NCBI GenBank assembly: GCA_030144725.1
Contig: JASKMD010000026.1
Coordinates: forward strand, 9,416,616-9,480,615
Direction of reading: 5' to 3'
DNA: 64,000 bases
From: Haematococcus lacustris
Lineage: Eukaryota; Chlorophyta; Chlorophyceae; Chlamydomonadales; Haematococcaceae
The position numbers and the translations under genes were made by a program. The notes below the pieces were generated by a model that saw nothing but the letters and a program-made list of their open reading frames with translations, was not told the origin of the DNA and ran no database searches. Below, in pieces: positions 11,201 to 21,787 of this stretch (its first letter is position 1; the number at the start of each line of letters is the position of its first letter).

Positions 11201-14200
11201 CTCACACAGCCCATCGGCTGGCTGCAGCCCAGTGCTGTGCAGCAGGAAGAATGCGGGCGATGAGGCAGCAAGGGTGGCCAGGTACGATACAACGCCGGTG
11301 GGACGCTTGAGGCCGCGGGGGGCCAGCAGGCTGGAGGTGTCCAAGGTCCAGTCCCTGAACTCCTGTGATGATCACCACCCATTCTCGTCAGAAAACAAGG
11401 GTTAAGGTTAGGGGTAGGGGTTGAGTTACTTAGGGGTAGGGTTACTTAGGGTAGGGTTAGGGTCAGGTAACCCACCATTACCCCCCACCACCATACTGAT
11501 CAGTAAACATCCTCCTGCCGCCCAAACTGCCTTTGAATGCGCAGACTCCCCTCTCCCGTGCATCTGGGACACAGGAGGGCAGGCGAGTGTGCTTCCCCTG
11601 ATGAGATGAGCCTGACGCCTAGTGCTGTGTGTTTGCTAGCCTGACTACCTGACATGGTGTCTAGCCTACAAACTGACCTTGGACTTGATTTGTATGTCAT
11701 CTAGGTCATCCACAACCATCTGCAGTGCCTTGCGCTTCACCACTCGCCTCTGCAGCATTTGCAGTGCCAGCCACAAGGCACACGCGCTCTGACTCATCAG
11801 CATGGCCAGTGAGAAAGGGCAGCATCATTCAGCTGCCAGGTTCACAACAGCATTCAAGAACAGTAGATCGGCACCACATGCTACCCCACAGGAGCTGCAG
11901 GCCTGAGCTGGCACTTCACACCACACTAAACTGCGAGCTACAGTTGGCCAGCAGGACAGCTCCTGCCATTCCCGTTCCCAACCCACCTTGGCTGCGGCCG
12001 CTGCAGCCACCGCCCTCACAGCCGGGTCCTGCCTGTCCCCCTCCTCCTCAGTGGCCAGGTGCTCGCTGTCATGTGCTTGGTACTCCTCTCGCAGGCGGGC
12101 GGCCTCGTTGGCCAACTCGGCTGCTGAGGCAGGGGACAAGGCGCCATGGTCTGCCTGACCAGCCTCCAGCTGCTCCTCACCTTCCTCCACCACCGCAAGA
12201 TCACCTGCAGGGAGGTGGAGCATGAAGGCAGAGCAAACTAGGTAATGTCAGTTGCTGCAAGCAGTGCAATGCGCTCATGGAAGCTGAGGAAAAGAGTGAA
12301 GGAAACCAGGTGAGTGCGGCATGGCACCAGGGATGTGCTTACTCTCACACTTTCAGTTGCACGTGCGTGGTTGCTGCCATCCTGTTGCCCACCTGAGCGG
12401 CGGAGTGAGCCACGATAGCCAGTACTGTCCTCACTAGTGGGAGCACCTGGGGCACATGCCACAGTACAGACAGCTGACCGCCTGTGTGGTTTTCTCAGCG
12501 CTGTTGTCAGCGTTTGCTATGACATGCCCACCAGGTCAGAGGCCCCCCCTGCCTCTGCTCCAGGCTTACTGATCCACCTCTGGCCAGAAGGCCATGCATA
12601 GAATTGCAACATAGACATGTGAAAACCGCGACGAGTGGTTTTTAGAAATACGGGGTCAACCACGGGGTCAATCACTCACCAGAGGGTTTGCGCTTGCGCC
12701 CGACTAGGTCCATCCTGTCCTCTGCTGCTCCCAACCCATCCTCCACCTCCATAGCCCCCTCCTCCACAGCCATGCTAGCATCTGAGCCCCTGGCCTTCCT
12801 GGCGGCTGCGTTGTTGTTGTTCAGCCTGTTCTCCACCGCTCCGTCAGGGCTGCTGGCTTCAGCTGCATTCTCAGAGCCGGCCATGCTGCTCGCCTTAGCT
12901 TGTGCCGTGGGGTCAGCCATGCCCAGCATGCCCAAGTCCATGTGCATACCCAGACCCATGGCTTCGTCGTCAAGGAGGCCACCCATCATCATCTCCCCGA
13001 CGTCCCCAAACACCTCGTCCTGTTCAGCGTAGTCAGCACCATCTCCGCCATGACCTCCCAGCAGCGCCTGCATGAAAACAGCAGAACCTGCATGACTGCC
13101 AGTGGCGACGCAATGGTGACACCCAGCTTTTAGGTTGCTGACATTGGTGACTTCTGCAACTCAATTGCCAGACGCCTAGGTAGCTTGAGACCCCTGCAGC
13201 TGTGTCTGTAAAGGCATGTGGTTTTGCAAATGCCCCACCTGCCGGCCACCAGTGACTTCCTGACCACCCGTTTGACGACCCACACTCTGTGTAAGGCCTG
13301 CAGGCAGGGCGACTTGAAATGCTAGATGCACACCATCTTGTAATGCTATATGCACACCACAGTACCAAAGTAAACTGTGTTACAAAACGAGGTGAAGAGC
13401 ATGCTGCTCATAGACAGCCACACTTAGGTTTAATATCAACCTGCCACATAGACTGATCTCACCGCTTTTAGTGTAGCCACTTTGTGTGGGCACGGCAAAG
13501 AGCTCAGCATCCTGCAGACAGAGCCTCCACACTTCATTTGCCCTTTTGCACCATGCTTACACCATGCTTGCACCATGCTAGCACACATTGTACTAACCTG
13601 AAAACCTCCCAAAGACATGGAACGAGCAGGTCGGTGCTGGGTGAATAACACCATGGCTGGGTTGGCCAGGCTGGGGACCAAGAGGTTGTTGAGGTCTATG
13701 TTGTAAAGCATGGCATCCTCAGCTGCCAGTCCGCTGTCGTGGTCCACCAGAGTAATAGCTTCTCGCCTGCACACCATGTCAATGCGCTGTGAGACAGCTG
13801 ACCTGTCCTGATCAACCCTAAGCAACGTCTGGCCCCTTTTGAGCTGCGCGGCTCCTCACTTTGCCTTGTCCTTTCCATGCTGCAGGGTCGCCTGCTCTGC
13901 TCCGCCAGACTCAACCCTGATGGCATCTTTGACCCGCCTCTGCAACACAGTGTGCATGGCGGCCTTGTTTACTTTGACACCTGCTCATTTAGAAACCAAG
14001 CTGACCAATTACAAGACAGGCCTCTAGAAGTGGCCTCCCTGTGCTCACCATCATTTCTTGGAGGTCCTCTGCAAGCAAAGTGGATACACATGCTACCAGT
14101 TATGGGTGGGCAATGCCGCATGATTGACACAGCTCTGGCTCTCCTCACAGCCAAAGGAAACAAGCCAGAAATCCAGCTTACCAAGGAGGTAGTGTGTTTG

Positions 14201-14606
14201 CTTGTTAAACACCACAACCACTCCACCAATCAGGATGCCTTGCAGCCGGAGGGAGTGCGGGACATCAGGATGAAGGATCTCATTGCTGCGCAGCATGCAT
14301 GCAGCCTGGATGCCTGACATGTCACATATCTAACATGTGTGCCCACGGGCTGCATTGATTCCTGGTTGCTTTGTGATGCTGTGATTTCAGCACTCACCAT
14401 ATCTCCTGCACCGAAATGCCCAGCAGCTTGTTCTTGCTGAGCTTTTTTCCATGGGCAATAGTCCTACAAAGCGCAATAGACAGGTTTCACCCGCGAGCCC
14501 GCGAGGCAGCAAACAACACAAGCCGACGCAGCGAAAGAAGGAGAGCCGCGTACCAAATTGCTCCGAGGGGGCTGCGCCTGCTTAGCAGGTCTTTGGAATA
14601 GAACAT
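5242..14606 (-). CDS. RAD21: RAD21/REC8-type cohesin kleisin subunit
   Basis: Alpha-kleisin that closes the SMC1-SMC3 ring for sister-chromatid cohesion. Exon 1 (14606-14554) starts MFYSKDLLSRRSPLGAIW and joins in phase to TIAHGKKLSKNKLL (14463-14398), then NEILHPDVPHSLRLQG, ILIGGVVVVF (14285-14182): the SMC3-binding N-terminal domain. Further exons: near 13940-13845 (uncertain), 13766-13598 (REAITLVDHDS), 13067-12680 (acidic, Met-rich, ending GRKRKPSG), 12204-11987, 11749-11678 (RRVVKRKALQMVVDDLDD), 11362-10993, 10785-10560, 10134-9931, 6808-6523, 6212-6025. The SMC1-binding winged helix closes the gene: VSFLSLAQRLTRAEAVKLF (5765-5648) and NRPFGDILIRQGG before the TGA at 5242. A hAT transposon sits in the 9931/6808 intron. 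Several middle junctions are not phase-checked. Mitotic RAD21 and meiotic REC8 cannot be separated by eye. Confidence 0.88.
7038..9814 (+). mobile_element. complete hAT-superfamily DNA transposon, 2777 bp
   Basis: Both ends are visible: left CAGTG followed by ten T at 7038-7052, right ten A followed by CACTG at 9800-9814, a perfect 15-bp terminal inverted repeat with the CAGTG start usual for hAT. An identical 8-bp target duplication, TAGTGGAC, flanks it at 7030-7037 and 9815-9822, the length hAT elements generate. GCGCTAT/GCTATA words are repeated just inside both ends (7056-7160 and 9698-9780) and may be transposase-binding sites. Perfect ends plus an uninterrupted gene point to recent insertion and possible activity. 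It lies in an intron of the kleisin gene, in the opposite orientation. Confidence 0.95.
7224..9670 (+). CDS. hAT transposase, three exons
   Basis: Exons 7224-7568, 7647-7979 and 8051-9670 total 2298 nt (765 residues) with GT-AG junctions in phase and no internal stop. Near residues 50-75 is a BED-like zinc finger (CERC followed by spaced His residues, HTIKTHEATSAH). The RNase H-like core follows: SISLDEATTVDNMAVM (first catalytic Asp region), ALGTDGASVMVGPHSGL (second Asp), HCAAHRVSLAA and a TRWLS motif of the insertion domain. The C-terminal dimerisation region has SVEEERMFSAMAYLKDDTRNRL. An acidic tract near 8850-8950 is probably a linker. It cuts and pastes its own element, acting in the nucleus. 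The match is to the superfamily; the sub-branch is not resolved. Confidence 0.92.
11398..11480 (+). repeat. degenerate telomere-like repeat inside a kleisin intron
   Basis: Repeated GGTTAGGGGTAGGG, ACTTAGGGGTAGGGTTA and TTAGGGTAGGGTTAGGG words, irregular in spacing. It resembles TTAGGG/TTTAGGG-type telomere sequence without a fixed unit. Confidence 0.5.
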
Positions 14607-15247
14607 CTGTACGAGCCTGGCTTTTCCTTGTTAGGGTGGCGCCAGCCGAGGCAAGGAAGGTGTGGTGCCTGTGTGCCGAGCCACAGCCACAATGGGTGTC
14701 AATGCTCGCGCTGAAGCGCCGAGCAAACGATGTTGGTCGAGAGTGGTGCGTTTTATTGTTGATACCATGAACTTTTAAAAGGACAGCCTGCGACACCCTG
14801 GGTTCTTCTGCTGTGCACTGCTGGCAGCATTACCCGATGCCGCAATACAATAGCTTCCAAGGTCCGAAGGCCTTGTTGTGTCCTCTGGTTTCCTGCGATT
14901 GAGCCGTCCTGGGGTATTCGTATGACTGTGCGACCAAACCTTGCTACCTTGCCGCCGAGGTTAAGAACGGTGCACTGTTGCGCCGCCCGAAGAGTGACTT
15001 CTGAGGGCCTTCTTCCCCTGGCGACGCCTTTCTCTGCATAGTAAATGTGGGCTAAATGAGCGGGCTAAGCAAAGGACCGTTATTCGCTTCATAGAGGTGC
15101 CCCTCTGCCCAACATTGACCACCGCTGCTCAAAAGCTATGGCTGTCACTTGTCAGGCAGTCCCTGCTCGGGCATATGAGACAGATTCAAGGCACATGGCC
15201 AGTTCCACGGGGGTGGGGGTGGGGGTGGGGGGGGGTGGGGGTGGGGG
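14607..15247. other. kleisin upstream region with a guanine-rich tract
   Basis: No gene recognised. The first few hundred bases should hold the kleisin promoter (minus strand). At 15209-15248 a run of GGGGGT units forms a strong G-quadruplex candidate beside the start of the repeat element at 15248. Confidence 0.5.
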
Positions 15248-17084
15248 TCAGGCGTTCCCAACTACCTGAAAACCACCCCCCTGTGATACGAAGCCCGTAT
15301 CTCCGCAACCACTCAGTCAAAAATATATGTAAACAGTGCTTTGAACAGAGGAGACTCATAGCTACGAGATGGCAGACACAGCAAAAACTATTTCGCTCTC
15401 AGCGGTGCTCAGTGCCTGCCCAAAGACCGACATTTGAATTCATGCGATTTCGCCCCATGCGAGGCGCGCCGCTCTAGCACGCTTCGCCACACTGTTGTGA
15501 GTGGCGCCTGCAACGCGCAGCAGCAGTCGGAACATGTTTTGCTTTGGGCATGTGGACGCGACGACGGCAGTCGTGACAGCTGGATATCATTATTAGCTTT
15601 TGGAGCTGCTGCTGGCGCTAGTGCATTACCGGCTGCTCTACCACGCTTAAAGAAGGTGCTAGGTGCAGTACATGGTGTTGTCTCACCTTGCTTTGCTGCC
15701 CTCGTCTCACCTTGCTTTGCTGCCCTCGGCTTGTTAGCTGCAGGTGCCTCACGCTTACGTGACGTGCTTGCCGCTGCCAGCTGTTGCTGCTGCTGAGGGG
15801 GTGCACCAGCAGGCACAGCCAGCTCAGGGGTGGTGCCTGCAGGTGTCAGTTGCTGCTGAGGGGGCGCGGCTGCGGCAAGCTTTTCACGGATGTGGGTGCA
15901 CACGTGGCTCAGTAGCTTGGGTACCCTCCAACTGGTGTGTACCTCCTGCTTGTGGAACTGGAGGTATGTCTGAAGCTGCTTTCCTGTCATCTTCATTGCC
16001 TCCTCAACAGTTGTGTGGCTAAAATCATGCCCCCCCAAGGCAAGGGCATGGGCCGCTGCAAGCCGCTCTTGGCACGCATGGTCACCCACATTAACCACAA
16101 CCCTCCCGACCTTGTGCGCTGCATCTGTGATCTGGCGCTCTGCCTTGGCTGATCGCTGTGCTGCAGCTGCGGCATCCTCCTTATGCCGCACTTCAGCACG
16201 GAGCTGACCCATACGCTGCTGCAAATCATGAACATCCACAGTCTTCAGCCTCAGCCTGCAGATTACGGTTTGTCGCTTGTGCCGTACAAGCTGCAGCCTT
16301 GATGTTGTTAGGGCAATGCAGATTGCCAGCCCTTGGCGACTTGTTTAGTGCATTGAGCTGGGCGCTCTTTGCCTTGCTTAATCTCTTCTTCATGGTTAGG
16401 GTGGTCAGGGTGATGGGTGAAGGAGAGGTAGGGGGGAGGAGGCGAGGAGAAGGAGAGGTAGGAGGGAGGAGGCTGATGGCAGGCTGGGCTGCTGGGAGGA
16501 GGGGCTACTGGGGGCTGGGCTGGGTAGACGAGGTTGGGAGATGGTGGGTTAGGCTATGTTGGTGGTGGCCATGTGGCGGAGTGGTCAGCCAAGCTCAGTC
16601 GGCTCCTCATGCACCTGTAGCCATCAGCATGTGTACCTTGTAAGGGGTCAATCTTGACACCTACAGACCCAATGATTGAGTTGCTTAGTGCCATGGACGC
16701 GTTATTGAGTATGCTACAAATAATTCGAGTGAGGCCAGGCTGTTTGTTTAATGGTTGAAAACATAAAGCGGATCATAGCTGGAGGGGGTGACTAGTCCCT
16801 ACTGTGCCGCCCACCATTATAGCGATACAGCGCTGCCACACTCGAATTTGGGTTTCTTCACATCCTCGCCAAGCGGCCTGCACCATCAGGAAGCTCGCGC
16901 AGCCATGTTTGCCGGACTTCGGTGGTGTGCGCCACCGACATGTCGTGCATTGCTAACGGATAGCCAAGGACGTAGCTTACCGGTGTAGTTAACCACGGTC
17001 TGCGATTGGGACACATTCGGGGTCACATGTGGCTGCCCGCATCGAATGACTCCGATGGCAATTCCAGTCTTACATTAAACGCGC
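15248..17084 (-). mobile_element. repeat element, copy 1 of a two-copy family
   Basis: Shared with 40121-42428: the left end (TCAGGCGTTCCCAACTACCT), the block around 15295-15470, the block around 16300-16400 and the right part ending TACATTAAACGCGC all match. On the minus strand a start near 16393 (MKKRLSKAKSAQLNALN) leads into helical, Gln/Ala-rich sequence, and an open frame at 16239-15409 encodes AEVRHKEDAAAAAQRSAKAE and later KMTGKQLQTYLQFHKQEVH. No catalytic motif is visible in this copy. Copy 2 has a hAT-like fragment, so a non-autonomous DNA transposon is the best guess. I saw no clear terminal inverted repeat or target duplication. Confidence 0.6.
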
Positions 17085-17372
17085 GTTATCGCATTGCAGC
17101 AGACGCAGCAAACGTTACATGAAATGATGGAGTAGATGGGTTGCAGTTGCATGAAGATTACCAACCCCATGTTGGGAACGCCCGAGTGGGGGGTTACCCG
17201 AGCGCTGTGTCGTAAAAACATGCCATGCTGCCATGCACCCACATGTACTTGGTTTCGTTCGACGCCTTTGTAGCACATGCTGTTGGTTGCAGCTCGCCGC
17301 ACAGCAGCTCTTGCGCCCAGACCAGCTTTGCAGAAGTTCGCGAACAGGGCTACTGCAAACTCCACGAGGCTG
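17085..17372. promoter_or_regulatory. upstream region of selenoprotein W
   Basis: A 288-nt spacer between the repeat element and the SelW start. It should hold the promoter and 5' UTR. I recognise no specific motif. Confidence 0.35.
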
Positions 17373-17921
17373 ATGGCCAAGGCAACCATTCACGTGGTGT
17401 ATTGTGGAGCCTGAGGTGAGCGCGAAAATGTGCTCTACGAGTCTTGCTAAAGCTTACGCATCGTTTGCTCCATCATCGCACAGGCTACGGCAGCCGCTAC
17501 AGAGCCTTTGCAGGTCAGTTAAGCCGGTTCAACTCGAAAGAAACGATCTGGGCGTGGAGCATTTGGCGAAATGATGTATACCGCAGGCGCTGTAGCTGCC
17601 AAGTTTCCCGGAGTCCCATTAGACATGACTTACGAAGCCACGCCTACTTCGACAGGAAAGTTCGAGGTTACTGTAAATGGCGAGCTGGTTTTCTCCAAGC
17701 TCGCTGGCAACGTGAGTAACATGTTGATGCGTGACTGCATACTTCTTCTCGCGCACATTGTGTTATTCCACCTTGTTGTGTCAAACTGCATGCTGCAAGC
17801 GACATTGCAACATATTCCAGCAGTTTTGCTATGTATGTGGTGCCTGTGCATGCAGGGTTTCCCAGATACAGCTAGCAAGCTGGGCCCTATCTTTGAGGCC
17901 ATTTCTGCTGCTATTGCCTAG
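17373..17921 (+). CDS. SELW: selenoprotein W with in-frame TGA (selenocysteine)
   Basis: Small thioredoxin-like redox protein of the Rdx family. Exons 17373-17415, 17484-17513, 17587-17711 and 17856-17921 total 264 nt, or 87 residues counting Sec, the family's usual size. Exon 1 reads MAKATIHVVYCGA, then TGA (17412-17414), then G; this is exactly the second position of the CxxU redox motif. Exon 2 gives GYGSRYRAFA, and exon 3 carries ATPTSTGKFEVTVNGELV, the best conserved family segment. Exon 4 encodes GFPDTASKLGPIF and ends at TAG. All junctions are GT-AG and in phase only if TGA is read through. Insertion of Sec needs a SECIS element in the 3' UTR, which I could not identify confidently. 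Homologues with Cys exist; this one uses TGA. Confidence 0.92.
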
Positions 17922-18642
17922 AGCTGCAGCCCAATGTTAAGTAGCGAGGGTTTCCCATGCTCATGTCTGCTGTTGTTGCTAGCCATGATGTTTCCTGCCA
18001 GCATGCGAAAGCACGGCAAGAAGCTGAGGTATCCCCTGCAATAGTAGCTGACAGCATAGCATGTGAAACCGATAAGTGATAGAGAGCCCTGATAGATGTC
18101 AAACCATCTAGGTGATGTGGTGTGTCCACAAGGACTATGCCTGTTTGGCCAGATGTTCAGTATTGTGTCTAGATGTATGCTAAGCCAGGACCACATGTTG
18201 CGCATGTGTGAGCTTCAATGCTTCTCTCTGGTAGGAGCATGATTTGATGCCTATGCATTGTGTTGATCTCACCATCTTGACAAGGTCTGATGACTGTGTG
18301 CTTAGGGGATTTGCTTGCTATTTTCATTTGACTTTTACCGCTGTGACCCTTTGCTTACCCAATTGAAATCTAATTCAAGAATGTGTCATGCGCCGAATTC
18401 CCATGTAGCTGAGTGACTCAGCTGGGAGTCTCCCAGCCCGGACATGGCTCGGGGCTGACATGCCCCGCTGCAAAGCAGATGGCTACATTGAAGTACACAT
18501 CAAGTAGTGTTGCTTGAAGCTGTTGTGGTGGCATGGCATAAATGTAGTAATATTAGCAGCAAAACAGCAAACATGTTGCCGAATGACTGTTCCAGTTCAA
18601 CTGCCAGTATCAGTGGGCTGTGGTCCTTCTGGCACACAGGAA
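17922..18642 (+). other. SelW 3' UTR and intergenic sequence
   Basis: No coding signal. The 3' UTR should contain a SECIS stem-loop. The nearest match I see is ATGA at 17995-17998 with a short stem (CTGCC with GGCAAG) and TGA at 18025-18027, but the helix is imperfect. A hairpin pair (AGCTGAGTGACTCAGCT and CTGGGAGTCTCCCAG) lies at 18407-18436. Confidence 0.35.
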
Positions 18643-18776
18643 GGCTGGAATGTAGCTAACGCAACCGTGTGTTCTCACGGGAAACCCTAGTTACTTGACA
18701 ATGCCACCGTCCGTCTCAATGCGCATCGCGTGATGGCTAAGTAGAAGCGGGAGGGCAGCGACAAGCACAAGAAGGA

Positions 18777-19792
18777 CGTATAGTATAATGTCGGAGGCCA
18801 AGCTGTTACGGGAAAATAACGACCGAGACCTCGTCGAAAGTTGCAGTAAACGACGAGGCGTAGCCGAGTCGTTTACGCAGCTTGAGACGAGGCCGAGGTT
18901 GTTATTTGAACGTGAACAGCGCGGGCCGAGACATTATACAGTATCCCTTTACATTACGGGTTGGTTCCGGGCTAGTACGTCTACAAGATAAGCGCGCAGC
19001 ATCAAAGCGTCTGCGACGCCCAGCTTCGGCGACGGCCCCTGCACTTTTTCAGTAAAAACAGCGGTTGAGCAGCGGTTACAGTAAAACTTCAGCACTTTTT
19101 CAGTAAAAACAGCGGTTAAGTAGTAGATAGTGGAAGCGCCGGAAGTTTTAGGCGCCCTAAAAACGCGAGGCCGAGGCGCTGGAGCGTAACAGCTCGAGAC
19201 CGAAGCCAGCAGCCGCGGAGCGTAGCGACGCGGCTGCTGGCTGAGGTCGAGAGCTGTTACGCTCCAGCGCCGAGGCCGAGTGTTTTTGGGGGCCTAAAAC
19301 GCCCCGGGCGCTTCCACTATCTAATTTAGTTCCGTTTTCGGTGCGTTGTGGCTACATTCTGTGCGGCGAAGCCGCACTTCTGGAGCAACACTTTGTTTTG
19401 GAGCGAAGGGCGGGGCGCGACTTGCAACGGTAGCCAGTTTGAACCAGCTGTGCACTTTCTAAAATGGTCCGCGTCCCGCGTTTTTAAGAGCATAATAGGG
19501 AACTAAGTCTCTTAAAGAGCAGGCTATTAACTATTATAACGCATGAAAACGGAACTAAGCAGCGGTTACAGTAAATATTCTGCACTTTTTCAGAAAAAAC
19601 AGCGGTTACGTAGCGGTTACAGTAAAGCTCCGCGGAAGCCACGCTGTCTCCGGCATCCTACAGCCAGGCACACAGCCTGCTCACCGATGTGGCAAGCAGC
19701 GCAACCTCTTCGGAGCACGAGGTCAAAGAGGTCTCGGAGCTGTTTTTTACGGGAAAATAAAAATTCTTACTTTCCCCGTAATGTAAAGGGAT
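18777..19792. mobile_element. nested palindromic (foldback-like) insertion in the Fanzor element
   Basis: Copy B reads AAGAAGGGCCCGGGAAAG without interruption where copy C has about 1 kb inserted, so the insertion is defined by comparison. It contains several inverted repeats: 18781-18830 against 18905-18957 (GTATAGTATAATGTC and its imperfect complement), a 196-bp palindrome at 19126-19321, and repeated blocks around CAGCGGTTACAGTAAA at 19060-19120 and 19550-19630. ACGGGAAAATAA occurs near both ends, in direct orientation. No transposase frame is visible. It is probably a non-autonomous foldback or compound element. Confidence 0.7.
19126..19321. repeat. 196-bp near-perfect palindrome
   Basis: Starts GATAGTGGAAGCGCC and ends GGCGCTTCCACTATC; the arms stay complementary through GGCGCTGGAGCGTAACAGCT and CCAGCAGCCGCG to a short centre at about 19217-19228. 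It can form a long hairpin or cruciform. Confidence 0.85.
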
Positions 19793-20141
19793 CCTGGAAA
19801 GAAACAGAAAGGTTCGTGTCCCTAGCCGACTGTGGGCTACGCGAGTTACGCGCTGTGTGATAACCCGTCGCTCCTGTTGGTTCCATCGCAACGTCTCGTT
19901 TTCCTCAAGGCAAGCAACGACAGGAGCGTCGGGATGGCTGGACCACGCGCAGACGTCAGGTGATAGGCCGCGCCCGCCTTGTGTGTCCCCGCACTGTTTG
20001 TGTCCCAGCACCGTGTCTTGGCCTGTCGAAGTGGCCTGTCAGAATGTTGATTGTGCTTGGCCGCAGGTCATCAAGGTTCCAGAGGGCGCTGTGCTGCGCG
20101 GGTGCAAGAAGACGAGGCGCAAGCTACGGGCGCATCTCTAG

Positions 20142-20618
20142 TTGCGGGCTGAAATCCACTCCCAGCTCCGCGTGATTGCGTCACTATTTGTGCTCAGAAT
20201 CTTCCTAACGTGCCTGGTGGGCTACCCCACCCCGGGGTACCGCAGCGCCACTCAGCCTCCAGCCGTGCAGCCTCCCCGTGCACAGGATGCTGCCCCCCTG
20301 CCCCCACTCCCCCCACGTGCCCCTGCCCAGCCTGCCCCTGCCCAGCCTGCAAGCATGGAGTGTGACATCGACTCTGACTCCGAGTCAGACTGTGACTCAG
20401 AGCCAGAGCCACAGTCTGACTCGGAGTCAGAACCTGAGCCAGTCACGCAACCCCCCCCAAGGCGCTGCAGCGCCCGTCTGGCAGCCCTTGCACCTGCAGC
20501 ACCCACTGGTCCTCCCTTCCCCCTTGACTGCGAGGACCCAGCAATGCTAAGGCTGGACTTCTGCAAGTTCTTCGCCAACCCCACACAGTCTACAACCAGC
20601 TGCAGCGGCGCCTTGTGA
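20142..20618 (+). pseudogene. Fanzor N-terminal/linker part (copy C)
   Basis: An open frame after the TAG at 20139. It begins with RAEIHSQLRVIASLFVLRIF, a helical segment also present in copy B, followed by Pro/Ala-rich sequence and an acidic tract of alternating Asp, Glu and Ser. The frame after the linker resumes at about 20595 as LEDPTNQALLAKLQDLGSIN, MGDANTIGAHSMQLAVAMQQ and stops at the array. This is the poorly conserved N-terminal half of Fanzor proteins. Splicing here is not resolved; one possible GC donor (CCAG|GCAAGT) lies at about 20795. Confidence 0.6.
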
Positions 20619-20826
20619 GCCCAAGGCAGCACCGCCACCCAATGCTCATGCCCGTCTTAGAGGACCCCACCAACCAGGCGCTGCTGGCCAAGCTGCAGGA
20701 TCTGGGCAGCATCAACCTGATGGGTGACGCCAACACCATCGGGGCGCACTCCATGCAACTGGCGGTGGCCATGCAGCAGCATTACTCCAACCCAGGCAAG
20801 TGATGGTGGTGACCTGACCCTGGACT

Positions 20827-21787
20827 TGGACGTGACGTGACGTGACGTGACGTGACGTGACGTGACGTGCCCCGCCCCGCCCCGCCCCGCCCCGCCCCGC
20901 CCCGCCCCGCCCCGCCCCGCCCCGCCCCGCCCCGCCCCGCCCCGCCCCGCCCCGCCCCGCCCCGCCCCGCCCCGCCCCGCCCCGCCCCGCCCCGCCCCGC
21001 CCCGCCCCGCCCCGCCCCGCCCCGCCCCGCCCCGCCCCGCCCCGCCCCGCCCCGCCCCGCCCCGCCCCGCCCCGCCCCGCCCCGCCCCGCCCCGCCCCGC
21101 CCCGCCCCGCCCCGCCCCGCCCCGCCCCGCCCCGCCCCGCCCCGCCCCGCCCCGCCCCGCCCCGCCCCGCCCCGCCCCGCCCCGCCCCGCCCCGCCCCGC
21201 CCCGCCCCGCCCCGCCCCGCCCCGCCCCGCCCCGCCCCGCCCCGCCCCGCCCCGCCCCGCCCCGCCCCGCCCCGCCCCGCCCCGCCCCGCCCCGCCCCGC
21301 CCCGCCCCGCCCCGCCCCGCCCCGCCCCGCCCCGCCCCGCCCCGCCCCGCCCCGCCCCGCCCCGCCCCGCCCCGCCCCGCCCCGCCCCGCCCCGCCCCGC
21401 CCCGCCCCGCCCCGCCCCGCCCCGCCCCGCCCCGCCCCGCCCCGCCCCGCCCCGCCCCGCCCCGCCCCGCCCCGCCCCGCCCCGCCCCGCCCCGCCCCGC
21501 CCCGCCCCGCCCCGCCCCGCCCCGCCCCGCCCCGCCCCGCCCCGCCCCGCCCCGCCCCGCCCCGCCCCGCCCCGCCCCGCCCCGCCCCGCCCCGCCCCGC
21601 CCCGCCCCGCCCCGCCCCGCCCCGCCCCGCCCCGCCCCGCCCCGACCCGACCCGACCCGCCCCGACCCGACCCGACCCGACCCGACCCGACCCGACCCGA
21701 CCCGACCCGACCCGACCCGACCCGACCCGACCCGACCCGACCCGACCCGACCCGACCCGACCCGACCCGACCCGACCCGACCCGACC
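20827..21787. repeat. pentanucleotide satellite (GACGT)n-(CCCCG)n-(ACCCG)n
   Basis: About eight GACGT units (20827-20868), then roughly 155 CCCCG units with almost no variation to about 21642, then about 28 units of ACCCG with one CCCCG interruption. The switch from CCCCG to ACCCG is one base, so the second block probably grew from a mutated unit. Stops occur in every frame of the GACGT block, so the whole array cannot be translated from upstream. The complementary strand is G-rich. Confidence 0.97.

Noticed and set aside
13877..14317. 146-codon plus-strand frame over the kleisin 5' exons
   Set aside because: The minus strand encodes the conserved kleisin N-terminus with proper splice sites here; the plus frame is its shadow.
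15248..17084. hAT terminal inverted repeats for the two-copy element
   Set aside because: The left end starts CAGGCG, but the right end shows no complement, and no 8-bp duplication is visible around either copy.
17995..18027. SECIS element directly after SelW
   Set aside because: ATGA and TGA are present, but the helix needs a bulge and a mismatch and the AA is on the wrong side of the loop; kept only as a weak candidate.
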